In this document: positions 59,464-64,000 of the stretch, piece by piece
Layout: the number at the start of each line of letters is the position of its first letter
Position numbering within the stretch: the first letter of the stretch is position 1
DNA from: Bolinopsis microptera
Lineage: Eukaryota; Ctenophora; Tentaculata; Lobata; Bolinopsidae
Assembly (NCBI RefSeq): GCF_026151205.1
Contig: NC_087077.1
Coordinates: forward strand, 2,914,001 to 2,978,000
Length of the DNA stretch: 64,000 nucleotides
Reading direction: 5' to 3'
Notes under the pieces: model-generated
Databases searched by the model: none
Seen by the model: the letters and a program-made list of their open reading frames with translations, nothing else
What the model was told of the DNA's origin: nothing
Translations under genes and position numbers: made by a program

Positions 59464-62462
59464 AGCCTTTTATCTATTATAAGCTTATGGTCCGCCGCTA
59501 CACGTCACATATGTCATCATGCTCATTAATTTCCTGTTTCCTTTCTTTTGAGTGCCTTCCAATTTCTAAAACTTCAAAGTTGGATTCACGATTAATTTAT
59601 TAATTTCATTGTGGACTCAGACGATTGAACTTCCAATTTACGTAATCATGGACTGCGACTACACACTGCATTTAAACTGTGTAATTCAAACTTTTAATAA
59701 TATTCTATTGTCTAACTTTGTACACTGTACATATAACATACCGCTGCAGAAAAAGAGTTGTCGAACTTCTTAGTTCTTTCTACCCTTAAATACCTGTTAA
59801 CTGCATTCCCCTGGCGCACTTAGTCTCAATCCACTCTCCGCATATTTCGTCAACTTTTTCCTAATTTCTCCACCTTCAAGCAGAGAAATCAGATTTTTAC
59901 TGAGTAAAAAGTGCATCAAACCCTTTAATTGCATGTAACATATCTTTTCCTTGTTAATGAGCTCCACTCCATAAACTCCCCCCGTCTTGTTCGTTTTAAT
60001 TTTTCTCCAGATAGAAGCTACTGCTCCCTGATAACCACACATTCCACCGACTTCACCACAACTTCACCACAACTTCACCACAACTTCACACCACCACATG
60101 ACACCATACATAACATGTATTGATAATTATATGTACAGTTGTCGCTAGCAAGCACAGAGATCATGATGATAAATCAACTGTTGGATGTATCTATTCATGT
60201 CTGGAGGGAGTGCATATCATTATCATACTCGAATAATCGGGGTAGCTGTTTCTCTGCCTTTCATCATTTCTATCATTCTGTATCCTTTTTTGCCGAAATT
60301 TCCTCAATTTTAGATGCCAGTTGAAAAATAAAGATTTGCACTGTATAATAGATTGTTCCTGCTTTCTGGTGCATCTTTCCAAGACGACTGTTATAATTTC
60401 TATACAATAAACCAACATTTCGGGGGATCAAATTTCCGGCACATCTTAACGTTACTCATCCTGATCCCAGATGGACTGATCATGGAAGTGTAGGACTGAT
60501 CACAGAAGTATCACAAACGATCCATCCTAATTACATAATTAGCTAATTATCTCCATCTCTCCTAATTACTTGCATCCTCTTCTTGCCTGCTTCAACCGCT
60601 ACCCGGTTATTTGTTCGTCTGTTCGCATATTTGATCTGACTGTCCTTGGTATGATGGGCGACTGTAAATTGATCATGAATAATCCACTGTGATAGTTAAC
60701 ATAGTTATTTTTTATATTTCTTTTTGCTATAGATTTGCACTTCATTTATGTCCAGGTTCATTATAATATATAATGAAGGACTTCTGGGCAATGAGCTTGG
60801 TTGTGTGACACACTCAACTAGGGAAGTTGAGAGCCCTCAAGTTAACATAGTTAACTGTGACAGACGTGCAAAAACCCATCAACACTTAACTATCACAGTT
60901 AACATAGTTACACAGTGACCTAAAACTTACTTCGAAATTAATTTCTGACACTACGCTTAGCCTAAACGCTTACCCCGACGGCCGACTCTAGTAATCCCTT
61001 GTTCATAGCGTAACAGGCCGAGGGTAATTGTCCGTTTATTTCGTCACCCTCTCCGTGTTTGTTTGGCAGACTCTTATCAGCTCCTGTGTCTCCAACAGTG
61101 ACCTGATCATCTGTCTATTAGATCTGGTACCTAAACCCAGTTGATATTTCCATTATACTTGAAGAATAGTACTAATACTAATTAGTGTGCACTGCCTGTA
61201 CAACTTTAGCGACGGAAGTATGACTCGGCAACCACACGTGCCACTTACACACTACAGTGTAGGGAACTTCTACCATATATTGTACTATATATAGTACTTT
61301 AGTGAACTTTTATTGAGTTTTTCAGAACTGCCCAGCCTGCACTCTTGTTTTTTCTAAAGAATCACGTTTTGAATAAGAGAAAGAATGCAAAACGTTCAGT
61401 ATTTCATTTGTTGGAGCTCTGTCATTTGCAAAGTTTAGAGTTTGGTTCCTCAAGTTACCTCAACGAACATACTTTTACTTGACGCTCACATAATGTCTTA
61501 TCATCTGCTTGATTGGATTGCTTTACTTGGATGCAAATAAGCTAAAAAGTGTTCTTTCAGCATATTATTATTATATACACTGCTTACTACCACCGTGTCC
61601 GATGCTCGAGTTGGAAATTTTTCGAATTCTTTATGTAACTAAATCTGCCAACGTACCCTGAAGTAGTGTAGTTGTTGAAGTCGTTCAATGAGAAATGATG
61701 CGTTTACTTTAGTGTTAGTCACATAACTATACTAACGTTTATATGATTCAATAAATCAATATGTTGTTGAAGTGTTAATAATTTATAAGATGATATGTGG
61801 AGTAGCGCCTGCCTTTGTTGTACAACTCCGAGTTAGGAAGATATTTATTTAGCTCTTACATCTTAAGTCGTGTAGTGTTATTGGGTCTCGTTTAACTTTC
61901 AGCATAACTTATTAACTCGCTTATTATTTGAATTTTGTCTGCCATACATTTGATATTTGGATTCTTGGCTTCGTTGCAACTAATAGTAATAAATAAGTCT
62001 AAAATATAAGTCTAAAATTAACGTTAACGTTTTATCGTGCCGACTCTGACGTTTTACTGTGGCCAAATATCGTCTTTTTAAGGAACGCCTAACAGTCTTA
62101 CTTTTATTTTACGCACTGGAATTTATTTGATGTGTTAACATAGGCGTATGTTTTATACTGGTCTAGCTTGTCCTTATGACCTTTCTTTCTCTTTTTGAAT
62201 GACTCTTTGCGTTTTTGTATTTTACTATCTGACATTACATTGACATAGCTAAGATTTTATAGTTGTAATTGTAAACCTTGTACTACTGCCTTTGGAATGC
62301 AACTGAAAACTGATTGTATTAAGAATTGATATCTATGACAAATAAGCATCAGTGATTGGAACACTGCTGTGAAATAGTGCATATTTAAAGTTTGAAGAAA
62401 CGGTCATAATATCTTCTTGTATAAGATAAAATAACGACCCCGTACTTTCAGCATGAGATGTA

Positions 62463-64000
62463 ATGCTCATACATCTTCTGGCCCTAATCGGATTAACAGT
62501 CGCTCAACAAGAACTCTGTTATAAAGGCCCAGGTTAGTAAGTTACTAAATAACCATTTGGAAAATGTGAAACTTATTCTCCCTGATTTTTTCGCAGGTTT
62601 TTCTATAATACTGTGCATTTTTGTTTTCCCCCTATGAGCCCGGTATAGAGGATTTTACTGTGATATTTTTTACTATTTCTTTGCTCAAGATTAAATAGGA
62701 TTCAACTTAACTAGTTCGAGCGGATACTGCTGCTGGTACGGTTGGGTGCCACATCACAATACTTGGGGTTTTATCTCCAAAGAAAGATATGATCTCACAC
62801 TCTCACAGTCCCTTAAATCTCAGGAGACGTGTACACGGGTTTTATAAACCGAACTACGAAGGGTGACTCTTGTGAGTCATGGTCCCAGCAGAGTCTCATT
62901 ACCCTTGAGGAGGAGGTCAACCACAACTACTGCCGGTACGTTCTAATTCTCATGCAATTCCAGCTAAATCTGCCTTTTTGGTTTTGGTTTGGTTTTGGTT
63001 TAGGGAGCAAACTTACCATATAGGTCCAGGATAGAGATCAAAGTATACAGCATATATAATTCTGCAACTTATTCTCGCACTACTTGCTAGCCATTGTGTG
63101 AAGTACCTGCAGGTGGCACACTTCGCACCTCGCCCACTTTAGACTGTGTAGACAAACCACACCATGTCGACAGTATGGCTACGTGGCTGGCATCTGGTTG
63201 CTAAATTTTAGGCGGACTTTTGGGAGGAATTTGATTTTTCGTGTGGCTATATTTCAGCACGGCTCAGCGGTTATCAAATGTTGCAGGGTCAAATTAGTAT
63301 AATTGCCAATTTTATAATACGTATCCGGATATACCGGAGCGTCAGCCGCCAAGATTGAGCACAGTTTTTTGTACAGTTAACCCAAATATAGAAAAGGCGT
63401 GGTGGTTAATTACAAAAATCAGCGATCTAATCTTGGGAAAATTTTTGGATCCGATGTTATTATATTTAAGGAAAATTGTGTACCTGGTTTGAAATGTGCC
63501 AAATTTCGCAACATTATGGCGGACCTACTTTAAAGTAGAATTTGTTGATCGCTCCACTTCCCAGTCCTATGTCGATCAATCTGCATACTAAGCTTAATTT
63601 TAGAATAGAACAAAAGTGTATAATAAAAGGTGTCGATGTTGAGTTGCTGTTGTTAAACTCTTAAATTATCTGCGAGTTATATAAATATAACTTGCAGTAT
63701 TCAACAGGACTCCACCCATCATGTCTAGTGTTGCTGATCGTGAGGAGGCAGTGCATGTTCCTTATCTCACTTTACTTGAGAACTTGTGAAAAACAAACGT
63801 TGATCATCGCCCCAATCAAAAAGCAACATCAATTTATCAATCTCAACCGATATAATCGGTTAGGATTATCCATAACATAATTATCTAATTAGTCCCCTTT
63901 CTCAGAGTGTTCCAGAACATGTCCTCAACCCCGTACTGTGTCTACAACGGACAGAGACAGCCATGTGACGTTGCCAAGTGCGATGTCTCCACGTTGCGGT
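62463..64000 (+). CDS. Secreted kringle-domain protein, 5' exons (runs off window)
   Basis: Exon 1, 62463-62532: signal peptide MLIHLLALIGLTVAQ, then ELCYKGPG. Exon 2, 62824-62935: GDVYTGFINRTTKGDSCESW and LEEEVNHNYCR. Exon 3, from 63906 to the window end: VFQNMSSTPYCVYNGQRQPC followed by DVAKC. Phases agree (1, then 2). Together they show the kringle pattern: first Cys with YKGPG, YxGxxNxTxxGxxCxxW, NYCR, a Tyr-Cys pair, then the closing Cys (DVAKC). Kringles are triple-disulfide extracellular modules that bind peptides or lipids. An NRT and an NMS site could be glycosylated. What follows the kringle is outside the window, so the protein type (protease, receptor kinase or other) is open. Confidence 0.82.

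Larger units (their letters stand above)
52741..62462. other. Long gene-poor interval
   Basis: Apart from the repeats listed separately and the uncertain block that ends near 52740, I find no frame with coding character longer than about 80 codons, no splice-consistent exon set and no family match. Minor repeats: (atcatcctgatatgct) doubled at 57039-57075, cttcaccacaa tripled at 60055-60090, and tttcaggtgttatt-like phrases at 59020-59100. It may be intergenic or intronic. Confidence 0.5.

Overview
The window looks like nuclear DNA of an invertebrate metazoan. It is AT-rich, has many GT-AG introns, carries animal-type families (SLC22 carriers, 7TM receptors, an LDL-A-repeat GPCR, a kringle protein, a trifunctional C1-tetrahydrofolate synthase) and is dense in LINE, SINE, hAT and TA-inserting MITE sequence and in satellites. 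I cannot name the phylum safely; a cnidarian or another non-bilaterian or lophotrochozoan animal would fit.

Layout. The backbone of the first half is one plus-strand gene, a C1-THF synthase (MTHFD1-type), from about 1,582 to its stop at 32,142. Its dehydrogenase/cyclohydrolase end (1,582-2,114) carries two one-base frame breaks. The 15 formate-THF ligase exons (2,318-5,280 and 26,056-32,142) are all in phase. A 20.8-kb intron (5,281-26,055) contains at least four minus-strand genes: a pentraxin/LamG-like secreted coiled-coil protein (about 5.9-7.6 kb), two recently duplicated SLC22-type carriers (8.8-10.4 kb, frameshifted; 15.3-16.9 kb, intact), and a six-exon 7TM receptor (19.3-22.6 kb). A third, three-exon SLC22 gene sits inside another intron (29.1-31.1 kb). 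A second six-exon 7TM receptor, paralogous to the nested one, follows on the plus strand (33.7-36.5 kb).

From 36.5 to 47.9 kb the sequence is mostly mobile: a minus-strand LINE (endonuclease and reverse transcriptase) bounded by inverted repeats and interrupted by a 3.0-kb non-autonomous hAT element with a perfect 8-bp target duplication. A large plus-strand LDL-A-repeat GPCR gene with three frame breaks occupies 47,976-51,523. From 51.5 to 62.4 kb I see no secure gene. The last 1.5 kb holds the 5' exons of a secreted kringle protein that runs off the window.

The most unusual feature is at 23.49-26.06 kb: a 35-bp minisatellite of about 73 units in which each unit is a copy of the 3' splice site (pyrimidine tract, AG, first exon bases) of the C1-THF synthase exon it abuts. 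Several other introns of the same gene also end in tandem repeats at or near their acceptors. Single-base indels, often in or next to short homopolymers, recur in otherwise well-conserved exons; this suggests either several decaying genes or an under-polished long-read assembly, so 'broken' calls need read-level checking.
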